Of a stretch of 64,000 bases of DNA, positions 46,319 through 56,974 are shown piece by piece. Position 1 is the first letter of the stretch; the number at the start of each line of letters is the position of its first letter. The notes below the pieces were generated by a model. That model did no database searches. It was not told where the DNA came from and was given only the letters and a program-made list of their open reading frames with translations. Source of the stretch: Turnera subulata (lineage: Eukaryota > Streptophyta > Magnoliopsida > Malpighiales > Passifloraceae); NCBI GenBank assembly GCA_028386065.3, contig JAKUCV010003081.1, forward strand, positions 38,231-102,230, read 5' to 3'. The translations under genes were made by a program, and so were the position numbers.

Positions 46319-46409
46319 TAAGCATCTATAGATATAGACAAAGAGCAAACAAAATCCGCATTCCAAACGCTACCTAAGCATCTATAGATATAGACAAAGA
46401 GCAAACAAA
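46298..46409. repeat. 56-bp tandem duplication
   Basis: Two identical-looking units (46298-46353, 46354-46409) include the right TIR CCGCATTCCAAACGCTACC of the preceding element plus flank, so a duplication happened after insertion. Confidence 0.85.
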
Positions 46410-48300
46410 GAAAAAATGGTCACATATCTTAATAGGATTAGAGCAGAATAGACAAACAAGATTAGATATTATTCCCTATTTGTGTAGTCGAAAGCGAGTG
46501 GCCAGGCAATCCAAGATCGCAAGCCATGCGATGAAGCTATGCATAGGGATATGCCCCGAGAACTAAAGCAACTTAAACCAGTCCACACGGCTAATTTAAG
46601 CCGAATGCTTTCCCAAGTACTAAGCGGGCATAGGCGTCAAATTTCTTCATTTTTTTTGGCCTTGTTTTTTTGTAGAGGGATCTTGGAGACCTTTATTTTT
46701 TTTTAACTTCAGGAGGCCTTGTCATACGAATCTCCATACTAGAATGAGAGTTTGATGTGGCTACAATGGCTCCTTGGACATTGTTTCGTTTGAGTTGGCA
46801 CTCATTAGGCAAGCCTCGGATCTAGTCAGATCTTGCTGCAACCTCCTCGATCTAGCTGGATTGATTTAGATCTATTTGGAATGGTGTGAATCTTGCTTGG
46901 ATCCAACCAGAATGGCCTTGGTTCTAGTTGCACTTTATGTAGATCCTAATTTGATCTACTTCCATCTCCTTCCTCTAGTGATGAGTGGAGTATGTTGTGG
47001 TAGTTGCAACAGATTTTAACCTTGTTTCCTTGCTCTTTTCCAAGTTCTTGGCTATTGCTTGCTAGATCTGGTTTTGACTTGCCGCTTTTTCTCATCACAT
47101 GGGAGATCCATGGGCTCCGTTTTGGTTCCTTGCCTATGTCTTACCTCTACAATACGTCCTGATGGGAGTGGGGATATAGATTTTTGGAATTTCGCCCACG
47201 GTTCCATGTTGGGAATGATTTAGGTGGTCAGAGTACCTCCGGAGATCAGATTACGCCCTCAAAGGTTAGAGTACCTCTAGCGATTTGAGTATCTCCGGCG
47301 GCCGGAGTACCTCTGACTGGTAGAGTACCTCCAGTGACTAGAGTTCCACAAATTGGTGGGTTGAACTCTGTTATTGGACCTGATTGCTCAAGTGGAGAAG
47401 CCATGGCTTTTTGTCCATTTCCCACAGACGGCGCAAATGTAAAAAACAGATTTTTTTACCGCGGTATGGATGTAAATTCTTTGAGTTTGATTGTCTGTCT
47501 CTTTGGCATAATCTTGATATTCGGAGGGCCTAATCTCTGTTCCTGGAGGACTTACTCCTGATGACCGAAGGATCTGATCTCTATGCCTGGAGCACCTGCA
47601 GGACTAACAAGAATGACCCAGGGAAGTCCAGGGTTGTGACCCCGGGAAGACCTCCGATGCCTAAGTTTGCAAAGCGATTTTTCTCTATTATATGAGAGAG
47701 TATAGAATGAGAGAGTTTTGGGAGTGGAGAACTGTATTCTCTAGAGAGAATTTCTTTGTGGAGAGTAAAGTTTTCTCCAGAAAGAATATGGTGTGTGTTT
47801 CACTCTTCTTTGCACCCTTTTTATAAGGGTTTTGGTGGGTGGAACATTTACTCAGGATATCCTTTTAGCTCCATGTAACGCTTAAAACGTTTCTTACATT
47901 TTCTATGTGGCAAAATAGCTAGCTGGACCTGGTCCTGGGCCTTTGTGTTGGACCTAGTTTTGGATTCCTATACTAAGCCTAAGCCTGGTCCTGAATTTTA
48001 TCTCTGATTAATTTTTTTTTTTAGGCCTTGATTAATTTATCTTATGCATTATCACTAGCATTTATGGCTAAAAATCATTCCTCATCAGGTGGCAATCTCA
48101 ATGATTTTATATTGAAAGCCCATTACTTGACCTGTTGTTGTTAATCAACTGCCCTAATCTTGGTACCTCAAATATTTTCACTTGGAAGCTCGAGTTAATG
48201 TCTCCATATGGTTAAAGAACACGCACTTGCAAGTGGATTTCCACTCACATCATTTATCCAGTTGCCTCCAGGTATGACCTCTGAAATTTTCCCTAATGAG
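46410..48300. other. Unassigned region with a 47226-47345 minisatellite
   Basis: About five diverged units of 23-24 bp around AGAGTACCTCCGGCG lie at 47226-47345. Near 47690-47840 the sequence (CTCTAGAGAGAATTTC, then TTTTATAAGGGTTTTGG) looks transposon-like, but no ends or coding domains were found. Confidence 0.4.
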
Positions 48301-48359
48301 CTACTCTTGAGTCGAAAAGGTGACGATCTTGATCTATAGCTTTCCTTTTTCTCTTTGGT

Positions 48360-48880
48360 AATGCAGCACCAAGTTAGAGATGGTCTACAACAAAGGCTTG
48401 CTATTATACTTCATCACCTTGTGAGCCTGGACCTTTATGTATGTCTTGATAACTTATACATGTCCTCTTGGTTTGTTTGTTTAATTAGAATCTCCCCCAA
48501 GTTGCAGATACTCTTTGTCGATGTCAGTAATCCTTTTCAGTTCTGTTTTTTTTTTTTTTTCTTGAGATCTTGGAGGCAACTTCATAAATTATGTACATAT
48601 ATGACAGGTGAGTCCCACTGATCCTGCAGTTGATACAAAATTGGTTGTCGTGGATATGTTAAAAGCTCAAGACCTTTCTGGGATATTCTCCGGACAAGCT
48701 TCGGGGGATAGTATTGGCAGTTTCAGATGTTTCGGAGGAACTATTGGAGTTTGTCAAACTTTTACTAGGCGTATCAACTGGGCTCCAGGAGATGGTTATC
48801 TTGCCTTCAACAGAATTGGCTCCTCAGGAAGGGTTGTAACATTTAGAAAAAGATTGCAGCTTTTCAACGTGCATCCCTAG
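48360..48880 (+). pseudogene. Possible exons of an unrecognised host gene
   Basis: A stretch after a TAATGCAG acceptor reads HQVRDGLQQRLAIILHHL (about 48365-48420). A second, after a TGACAG acceptor at about 48607, reads through VVVDMLKAQDLSGIFSGQAS to LQLFNVHP, stopping at 48880. Normal codon texture and splice-like borders suggest host exons, but the family is not recognised and upstream exons are not evident; a fragment or pseudogene is likely. Confidence 0.3.
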
Positions 48881-48899
48881 TAGCAAAAGTCAAGTTTGT

Positions 48900-49330
48900 A
48901 GACATTTAGTTCTGTTTAAGGGATGCCTTTGGTTAAATACTGGTATTGCAGTTGTCATTATAGTTATCTTGTTTATTTTCTCCCCGTCAAACTCGCGTTT
49001 TGATTAGTTCTTGGCCTTTGTCATTGCATTCAACTCCTGCGGCAAATATATGAGGGCCTAGTGCATCTATTATTTAAGTTTTATATATTCTTGTGATTCT
49101 CTCTGAAGTATGAAACTTTTAGCTTTCTTTATCAGGATTGTTGTTGAGATTCTCCATTTGTGTTTCCTGGAAACTGAACTGTGTACTCTGTATTTAAAGT
49201 TGTGAATATGACACAGTTTTTCTTTTCGGTACTAAGGCAAAGCCAGAAAAGCATAGCCTGTGGCCTGGCTATACCACTATAATAAGCTAATAATGTGTGC
49301 TAAGCCTTGGAAAAGAAATCGAATAGCACT
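48900..49330. other. Intergenic
   Basis: T-rich sequence, perhaps the 3' flank of the possible exon above; nothing else seen. Confidence 0.4.
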
Positions 49331-49763
49331 CCTCCGTTTGGTATCATGGAATTGATTTCAATTCCAAGAATTGAAATCAATTCCTTTGTTTGGTATAATT
49401 CTACTTCACTTAAAATAGTAATTGAATTCTATTTTTTATTTTTGGAGCAATATTTTGGTAATATTTCAAATCCAAGCAAAACCTATCAGATTTGGAATTC
49501 AATTCCATTGGATAAGTATTGGTATGTCTAAATGATAAAAATGACCCTAAATTCTTATTTTAGTTTTTTTAGTAAAAGGACAACTTAGGTAATTTTAACA
49601 ATTCAATTGATAATTTGATTTATACCAAACATTGGAATTGAATTCAATTCCTCATTATTAAAAAGTATACCAAACATGGAAATTGATTTCATAATGAATT
49701 CAAATTCTAAATTTTTAATGATTTGAATTCAATTCCAATTCCAAATTGATACCAAACGGAAGG
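49331..49763. mobile_element. MITE with TCCGTTTGGTATCA termini
   Basis: The left end has TCCGTTTGGTATCA and the right end its exact inverse TGATACCAAACGGA. The inside is built of GAATTGAAATCAATTCC-type self-complementary words. The CCGTTTGG-style ends resemble Tourist/Harbinger MITEs. The TSD is not clear. Confidence 0.7.
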
Positions 49764-50199
49764 AAATCTTACTCGGCGACAAGAACAAAAGAAAAAAGTG
49801 TTTCTTTGAGAGGAAAAACGAACTGCGGCTTTGTTGGGAACAGAATAGAGCTCTTTGTTTAGAACGTTTGTGCTTATCATTATTACATCTGACGGAAGAC
49901 AAGTTATTTTATTTAGAAACCAACCAATTGGTATATTTTAAAAGATAACTTACCGAGCAAAAAGAAAATTAGATCAAGTGGATTAGCAAGGGGAAAAAAT
50001 GTATAATAGACTACTGGTAAATGTACTCTTATCTCCAATCCATGGCCAATTTTTAGCATGTCGCGGTCATTTATCAATGAATAACCATCGATATGTTTTT
50101 ATACTCTTGAACAGAAGGAAAGATAAGGAAATCCAACTAAAAGATACAAGCTTTTGCATAGAGAAGTTCCTCTGCTTCTCCAGCCTTCCTGTTTCACAC
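49764..50199. other. Intergenic
   Basis: Nothing recognised; it may include the far 3' part of the kinase pseudogene. Confidence 0.4.
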
Positions 50200-50820
50200 T
50201 TTACTTGGAGGGCAACTTGTAACTGAGAAGTTGTCAAAACGCTAGCGGCCAATCTTTAAAAGAAATACCCCAAGAAGCCTTTCCATTCACCAGACCTTTC
50301 AGTGGATATCTAAGGCATTGCATCCTGGGAAACAAGGCTGCAATCTTTGGTCCAAAAATGCGAGGCGTTGCACCCTCTTCATCATTCCAATGCCCAGCAC
50401 CACACGTGTTGCTTCCCTGTTAACATCCTAAGCACCGCACTCGCCCAAGAGCCCATCTATCAGGGCATCCTCTGGGATTCCAAAGGTTTTGTCCTTAGTG
50501 GACTGATATCGAGACGAGACCCTATTGAAGCCTTCCTCCTGGGGGCTTTCTTTGCCAGTATAAAATCTCTAATTCTGGCCATCAGCAGTTGGTACCAGGA
50601 AAAGAGCTACTTCAGTTACAAGTACTATGTTGTCAGGCTTTCTATCACAATAGACATAACCCTACTCGTGAGTGTTACTGATAAGCCGTGGCCACTGCCT
50701 CTCTGAACGTCACTGTCAAACATCTCCACCAGCGGTAATGCATTAAAAGCAAGAATCATAGAGCGGCTGTCCATCTTGGCTGGTAATGATATCTTTTGCT
50801 GGAGCTTAATGATATAGCTG
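50200..50820 (-). pseudogene. Decayed tandem copy of the neighbouring MAPKKK-type kinase
   Basis: It aligns in order and on the same strand with the intact gene at 51290-52501. The catalytic-loop region is at about 50631-50680. The DFG region at 50551-50580 matches 51945-51974 at about 24 of 30 bases. The CCCAAGAGCCCAT block is at about 50444, and the GCAATGCCT block near 50315. Stops and indels are everywhere (the HCDLKPDN codons now read through TGA and TAG), so no protein is possible. Confidence 0.75.
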
Positions 50821-51059
50821 GTTTCTTTATATTTGGTGTGCGAAAGCAACCTTTTCTCTGTGTACAAACATGGAGAACCGGATTGCATATACCTGGAAAT
50901 TTGGAGCAAAATTGGAACTTACATTGTTGAGACTTGACATTTAAGGACTGTAGCAATAGGCTGGCTCCCACCTTAAGCTTTAAAGATTGACAGGCATTTT
51001 GATTGAACTGTATCTGCCGCAAGTTTAAGCAGTCCAAGAGCAATATTTTTTTTAAAAAA

Positions 51060-51289
51060 AAAAAAGCGATTGTATAGTCCCATTTTCATTTAGTCGCATA
51101 TTAACTACAGTGGAGAAAAATCATCAATATATTGTCTTCATTGTTGAATAAAATCAAGGAATACAATGACTACATTATAAATGGAAGTTTCCGAAGAATA
51201 CCTATATTTTCTTTGTAATTCTGCAGAATCAAATAAAAGAATTGTCGACTAGCTGCTCCTAGCAGAACATAGTTCTGTAGATATCACCA
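51060..51289. other. 3' flank of the kinase gene
   Basis: AT-rich, non-coding; presumably contains the 3' UTR. Confidence 0.5.
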
Positions 51290-52501
51290 CTACGCGCCAG
51301 TAGGGATGCTGCTGTAGATGGGATCACAGCGCTGCACCGAGACTGGCAAAATCAGCTGCTCTGTAGGCTTGAATGCATGAACATCTCCGACAACCTTACT
51401 AGAGCTAATATCACCATCACTCTCTAAAATCAACCAAGAAGAGAAAGAAGAACTCTGTTCTGATGTGAAGCTAGGATCTTCAGAACAATAGGAAGAACTG
51501 AAATCATCTTCATCATCGATCAGAGACAAAGGGACAGAGAAATCCACCTCTTCTACGTTCACCATCTCCTCCAAATCACCACCTCTTTCTTCCTCCAACC
51601 CAGCCACAAAAGGATGATCCAGCAACATCTCAGAAGTTAATCTAAAAATAGGGTTCCTCACCAAGCATCCCCTCAAGAAATCCTTCCCCTCTTTCGAAAC
51701 CTCAGCTGGAATTTTAGGCATTGCAAACCTATTACCAATGGTTTTTAGCAGCTCCCCTGTAGTAACATGAGGTTTCAAATCCCAAGCCGACTTTCCAGTA
51801 ATCATCTCCAATACAATGCACCCAAGAGCCCATATGTCGCAGGGAGGCTCCTGAACATGGTCCACCACAACTTCAGGCGCCATATACAAAGCAGTTCCTC
51901 TCAGGTAAGGATCAACTTTCCTCCTCTTGCCATTCTCAGCTTTCTTTGCCAATCCAAAATCTCCAATTTTTGCCACAAATTGCCCCTCCTGGCCTGTCTT
52001 CGCACCAGACACAAGTAAGATATTGTCGGGCTTCAAATCACAATGGACAAAACCACGGCTGTGGATATAATCAAGGCCCTCAAGAATGGACCTTGTGTAT
52101 CTCCTGACATCCAATTCAGGGAATCCACCAGAACCATGAGACTTCTTGATGAGCCCGGCTAGGGTTCCACCACCAGCATACTCCAACAACACATTATAAA
52201 CCATCTCCCTACCTTTGGTGGTAGTTACCTCTTCACCAAAGCACTTGATAATCTGGGGACAACCAATGAGATTGTCGAAAACCTCTTTCTCCTTCTGCAA
52301 GGAACTTGAAACAGAGACCTCAGCGGATTTCACAGCCATAACAGGAGGGTAGCAAGAGTTTCTTGATCTGGGATTCTTCAAATTCGCCAAATAAACTGAC
52401 CCAAATCCTCCTCTACCTATCAATGGCCCTCTTGACCATACCACCCCATGATTCCAAGAACCCTCCTCCTCTTCTTCTAGCTGCTCAGCCTTTCTCTTCA
52501 T
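51290..52501 (-). CDS. Protein kinase, plant MAPKKK (MEKK, MAPKKK17/18/20-like), intronless
   Basis: 403 residues, one exon. Ser/Thr kinase domain about 20-305: glycine loop GRGGFG at 29-34, Lys58 in AVKSA, catalytic loop HCDLKPDN at 153-160, DFG at 181-183, APE at 208-210 and CDIWALGCIVLEM near 221-233. The WSRGPLIGRGGFGSVYLA opening and the lack of introns fit the small plant MEKK-like group that includes Arabidopsis MAPKKK17/18/20/21. These phosphorylate MAPK kinases in abscisic acid, wounding and stress signalling. The C-terminal tail is acidic and Ser-rich and should be regulatory. All catalytic residues are present, so it looks functional. The subgroup call is from memory and could be off. 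Confidence 0.88.
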   Translation of the reverse strand: MKRKAEQLEEEEEGSWNHGVVWSRGPLIGRGGFGSVYLANLKNPRSRNSCYPPVMAVKSAEVSVSSSLQKEKEVFDNLIGCPQIIKCFGEEVTTTKGREMVYNVLLEYAGGGTLAGLIKKSHGSGGFPELDVRRYTRSILEGLDYIHSRGFVHCDLKPDNILLVSGAKTGQEGQFVAKIGDFGLAKKAENGKRRKVDPYLRGTALYMAPEVVVDHVQEPPCDIWALGCIVLEMITGKSAWDLKPHVTTGELLKTIGNRFAMPKIPAEVSKEGKDFLRGCLVRNPIFRLTSEMLLDHPFVAGLEEERGGDLEEMVNVEEVDFSVPLSLIDDEDDFSSSYCSEDPSFTSEQSSSFSSWLILESDGDISSSKVVGDVHAFKPTEQLILPVSVQRCDPIYSSIPTGA

Positions 52502-52538
52502 CTGTCTTTCTTTTCTTTTTCTTTTTTTTTTTTCCCCC

Positions 52539-52541
<3 letters not shown>

Positions 52542-52580
<39 letters not shown>
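52542..52580. repeat. (CT)n microsatellite in the kinase 5' flank
   Basis: A near-pure CT run about 40-80 bp upstream of the kinase ATG (GA repeats on the gene strand). GA/CT tracts in plant 5' leaders are common and can affect expression. Confidence 0.9.
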
Positions 52581-52582
<2 letters not shown>

Positions 52583-52599
52583 CCCTCTGCTTCAAGAAA

Positions 52600-53308
52600 A
52601 CGGCAAAAACGTGTATAAAATGCTTGTTAGGATTTACAAAGCATGACCTTACAAGAAAGTAGAAGAAGAATGTGGTTTTTAACTTGGAAGTTAGGTTTTG
52701 TCTTTGAAGGAGATAGATCCTTGTTAGGAAATACCGTTTGAAGGTTCTTCCATCCTAAAAGATGAATTAAAACGGCGGGACGCGGCATCCTTTGCCAGGT
52801 CACAAGACCAAGTTAACTAGCGGGCTTTGCTTAAAGCAAAATTAATTATCTGATCTCCCAAAAAAAAAGGAAATCAATTAACTTTTATTACTAAGATTAA
52901 GAAACTTTTCCATGCTATTTCTTGTCTCTTTATTGATTATTTCCAAAGATACTAGTATTTGCCGCTTGCATTTGTAGTAACTAGTACACATCCCCTGCAA
53001 TATACAGGCCTAGAATTTGGGTTTGGTTTGATCATAATTTTAACATTTCGTATTGTATAACATTATTTATTTTAAAACAATAAATTAAAACTTAGTAAAA
53101 CTTAGCATTTTAAAAATAACACAAAATGTTGATATTTTTTTGCAAACAATTAAACATAATTTAATTAATTACATAAAATAATATAGGAAAATAAATGATG
53201 ACAATGTATAGAAAAATACAATCAATATAAATAGGAAAAATTATTGAATAATTGCCGAGAAGATGCAATACACACTTGTGTAGTAGGAAAATTACAAATA
53301 AAGGTATT
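52600..53308. other. AT-rich intergenic, includes the kinase upstream region
   Basis: No gene recognised; A/T content rises sharply after 53030. Confidence 0.5.
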
Positions 53309-53904
53309 ATTTTAGAGAATAAATTATGAAAAAATAGTATTACTAAGAGAGAATATATTTAAATAGAAAAAAGTTGACACCTAGAAAAAAAAAACATGTT
53401 AGAAGCTATTCAAATCATTTTATCATTTTTTAAAAAAATTAAAAATAAGAATACAAAGAAGATGATCTTATCAACATCTTATCATTATTTTTAAAAAGAA
53501 ATAAAAGAATAAGTTAACTATAAAATAATAACTAAGAAAATTATAAATGCAATACATGTCTTGTTTATATGCTCTTCAACTGCCAGGTGTCTTCTTTTTA
53601 GTCTCTCCTGAGAGGTGTCTCTGCTATATATATATAAAGATATCTTTTTAGAGAATGAATTATGAAAAAATAGTATTACTAAGAGAGAATATATTTAAAT
53701 AGAAAAAAATTGAAACCTAGAAAAAAAAACATTTTAGAAGCTATTCAATTCATTTTATTATTTTTTAAAAAATTAAAAATAATAATACAAAGAAGATGAT
53801 CTTATCAACATCTTATCATTATTTTTAAAAAGAGATAAAAGAATAAGTTAACTATAAAATAATAACTAAGAAAATTGTAAATGCAACAAATGTCTTGTTT
53901 ATAT
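53309..53904. repeat. AT-rich tandem duplication, about 335-bp unit
   Basis: Unit 1 spans 53309-53644. Unit 2 starts at 53645, is interrupted at 53904 by an LTR and resumes at about 56476 (CTCTTCAACTGCCAGGTGT) to 56546. The two parts of unit 2 add up to about 330 bp. Confidence 0.85.
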
Positions 53905-56475
53905 TATAACAGCCGGGTAAAAATTTGGTATTTTTACCGAACTGTAAAAGTCTTTATACAGTGATTTACCTTGAATTTAATCTTGGGTAATTAATTCAAG
54001 GTAAATCGGGTGTCGTTTTTCGAAACCGAGGGTTTTCCCGCGCTCGTGATTTTTCCATGGACTTTACGGACCAAGGTTGGTATTTTTGGGGTCCCGGAAT
54101 CCTCAGAAAAAAAATCACACAGGAAAATAACTAAGGGGGTATGCAGTTATTTTCTGGTCCGGTTTGGACACGCCTTTTTTTTTCTTCCTGTGTCACCCTT
54201 GATTTTCTGCATCGCCTGTAACTCGTTTTTTTTTCTTTTTCCTGCTTCCAGTGCACCATACCATCACCTTCTTCTTCTCTGTAAACCTGCCCAGTACCAT
54301 CTTCGTTCCATCATTCCTCTTCACCTGCAACCAAAAAAAAAATATACCATTGCAAAACCAAAAAAAAAAAAGAGACTAACACCATTACTGCAGCACCCCT
54401 TCCCTTCCTTTTTCTCATTTTCTTCCCTCTCCACTGCGCGCGTGAGCGCCACCCTCCACCACCAGCAGCACGCGTTTCCTCCGAGACCACCTGCGACCAC
54501 CAGCTCGCCGACATCACCACCTCTTCTTTCTCCTCCCTGCGCCACCAGCCATCCTCGTCGCTGCTAGCCATCGTTGCGTCTCCACCCCCACGCGATGCCG
54601 ACGAAGCAAGTTCGTCCCCGCCGACGAATGACTGCCGCTGCCGAGTTGCTGCTGCTGTATCGCCACGCCGCCGCCATCCCTCACCAGTAGTCGCTCGCCT
54701 CGCCGCCGTCGCCGTCTCGCTCGTCGCGTCGCACCGCTGCAGCCGCCACGCCATCTGCAGCGTGTGGGTGAATGACCCGTTTCTGCCACCGGGTCGTGAC
54801 TTTTGGGTCGAGTTTGACCCGACGCCTCATCCGGGTCGCGAGTTGTGGACTGGGTGTGGTTGGGTTGATCATGGGCTTGGAAGTTTGGACCTGGGCTTGG
54901 ACTGATAGGCCCAGTCCGTTTGAAAAAAAATAATAAAATTAATGTTTGAAAAAAAATAAAAAATAAATTTTAGGATGGATTAATTTTGGAAAATATATGG
55001 TATATAATATCATGGAAAAAAAATAATAATATGAGGAATATAGCTTTGGAAATAAATAAATAAGTTGATATACATATTACTATAAGGTAAGTACTTTTGG
55101 AAAATATATACATATATGATTATTACGTTTGGAAAAAGATATATATTATGGTAATGACTTTTTGGAAAAGAATATATGATATGGTAAAAATAATTATTTC
55201 AAGAAAATATTTTCAGGAAAGGATTAATAACGGTAAAAGATGATGATAAAGATAATGCAACGTATTATGGCATATCAATTACTGTGCTTCTTATGTGAGC
55301 ATATTTATTATTTGATGTATAGGAGCTGGTACTGAGCAGTATCCCGAGGAACTGGCTTTGGGATCTGTTGAGGATTCCATAATTGATAATCGGCTAAGGT
55401 GAGGATAAGTAAATATTTATATACTGCCCGTGATATCAAGTTGTTGTTTGGTTACTATGTGTGATATTTGCTGGTATGATACTACTTCTATGTCTGTGAT
55501 TGATTGTTGATGTTATTGATGATGTTGGACTTGTTGGTAATAGTAAGTTTATTGTTGTTGTTGTTGACTGTGAGAATTGTGTGAGTTGAGTACCGGGGGT
55601 ACTATTATGTGATGACAATTTGGTTAAGTTATTATCCAGACGAGCGGAGCCTGCTCGAGATAATGAGATAATAGTTGGTTAATAGTGACATAGTAACAAG
55701 TTGAAGGAAAAGAAGAAAATAAAATGGAAACACTTAGACATCTAGTAAGTCACGGTTAAATGTTGGAATAGCCTGATGGTAGTCTTTATATTTATGGTGC
55801 TGGGGGAGAGTGTGCTTGGGGTCTGCTCCCTGTCTGTACCAATTTTTATTTTAGGCGCTGGGAGAGAGTGTGCTTGGGGTCTGCTCCCTGTCTGTGCCAG
55901 TTATTACATGGAGGTACCAGGGCGGGGTCTACGGGCTAGCTAGCTTGACTACCTGGCGACTGCCACCATTTAACTAGTGATAGGGGCCCTGATAATAAAA
56001 TTGGAGTAGTGTGTCTAGAATCACAAAATGTGTTATTTAAGGTTTTGTGAGAACCTTAGTTAATTGTTGTTGATGTGACTTGGTTATTAATGGGTTGCCT
56101 GTATATTTATCTTTACTTATGGATTTCACCCGGTGAGCACTTCGGACTCACCCTCGCCTGCGTGACTCGGTCACGTAGTTTGATTTGTGCTGAGTACAGG
56201 AACATACATGGGAAGCTGCAGTGTACCCTCGGACAGGACTCGGACCCATTAGTTTGCATCGGATTTTGCATATGTTTATATTGAGATTAAAATTGCTTCC
56301 GTTGTGCTATTGTTGATGTCCCCGAGGTCGGGCGGCGTGTTTTGATGTTGGGCCGAAGGGCCAGATTTCTGATGTTTATGATGTGACACTGGGCCGTTGT
56401 ACCGGTTTCTCTGATATAATCATTGATATTATCTTTGGGCCATTGTGCCGTGTTTCGTGTTGTATTTACTATTGT
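53905..56475 (+). repeat. LTR-B1: solo LTR of the TGTAACAGCCC family
   Basis: It starts TATAACAGCCGGGTAAAAAT (first G changed to A) and parallels 60613 onward: the ATTTTTACCG hairpin, ACTGTAAAAGTC, TCGTTTTTCGAAACCGAG, a GC-rich part, an AT-rich part with GGAAAATATA words, then CGGCTAAGGTGAGGAT. Its limits are fixed by the interrupted tandem unit around it. No clean TSD. Short reading frames at 54010-54790 lie in low-complexity GC-rich sequence and are not called as genes. Confidence 0.75.
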
Positions 56476-56545
56476 ACTCTTCAACTGCCAGGTGTTTTCT
56501 TTTTAGTCTTTCTTGAGAGGTGTCTCTGCTATATATATATATATA

Positions 56546-56817
56546 ATAGATAACTAATAACTAGAAGTAACTAAACCCCATCCTTCCATGATGAAACTAC
56601 CTAGTTGACTAGTTCCTTTGACATATTGAACTGTTTGTTCTTTGTTTGTTCTCTTTTCTTTTTTTTTTCTTAGATCAATTTTTGTCCATTTTGGCAAGTA
56701 ACATGGGTTTGATTCCTCCTTTGTGAGTTTAATCAATTGGCAACTGGCTTGTCATTTGGGAATTTTGAGTAGAAAGTCAATGGAGAAAGCTAAGCCAATC
56801 TATGAGACGGCTAGGAC
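56546..56817. other. Intergenic
   Basis: AT-rich, nothing recognised. Confidence 0.4.
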
Positions 56818-56974
56818 AGCAATTTTCCAAAAATTGTGATTAGATTGAACAATACCCGAATATACTACTAGACGATCCAAGTGGTAAATATATATTGAGT
56901 CAATGGACTACTAGACGATCCTAGTGGGAATTTTTTTCTTAATTCAATCTAATCACAATTTTTGGAAAATTGCT
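56818..56974. repeat. Foldback element with perfect 32-bp arms
   Basis: The arm at 56818-56849 (starting AGCAATTTTCCAAAAATTGT) is exactly complementary to 56943-56974. The 93-bp loop contains a direct repeat, ACTACTAGACGATCC, at about 56864 and 56907. It is probably a small MITE; no TSD was recognised. Confidence 0.8.

Noticed and set aside
54010..54790. Frames rich in Ser, Pro, Ala, Arg in LTR-B1
   Set aside because: Low-complexity GC-rich LTR part; open on both strands; not kept in LTR-B2.
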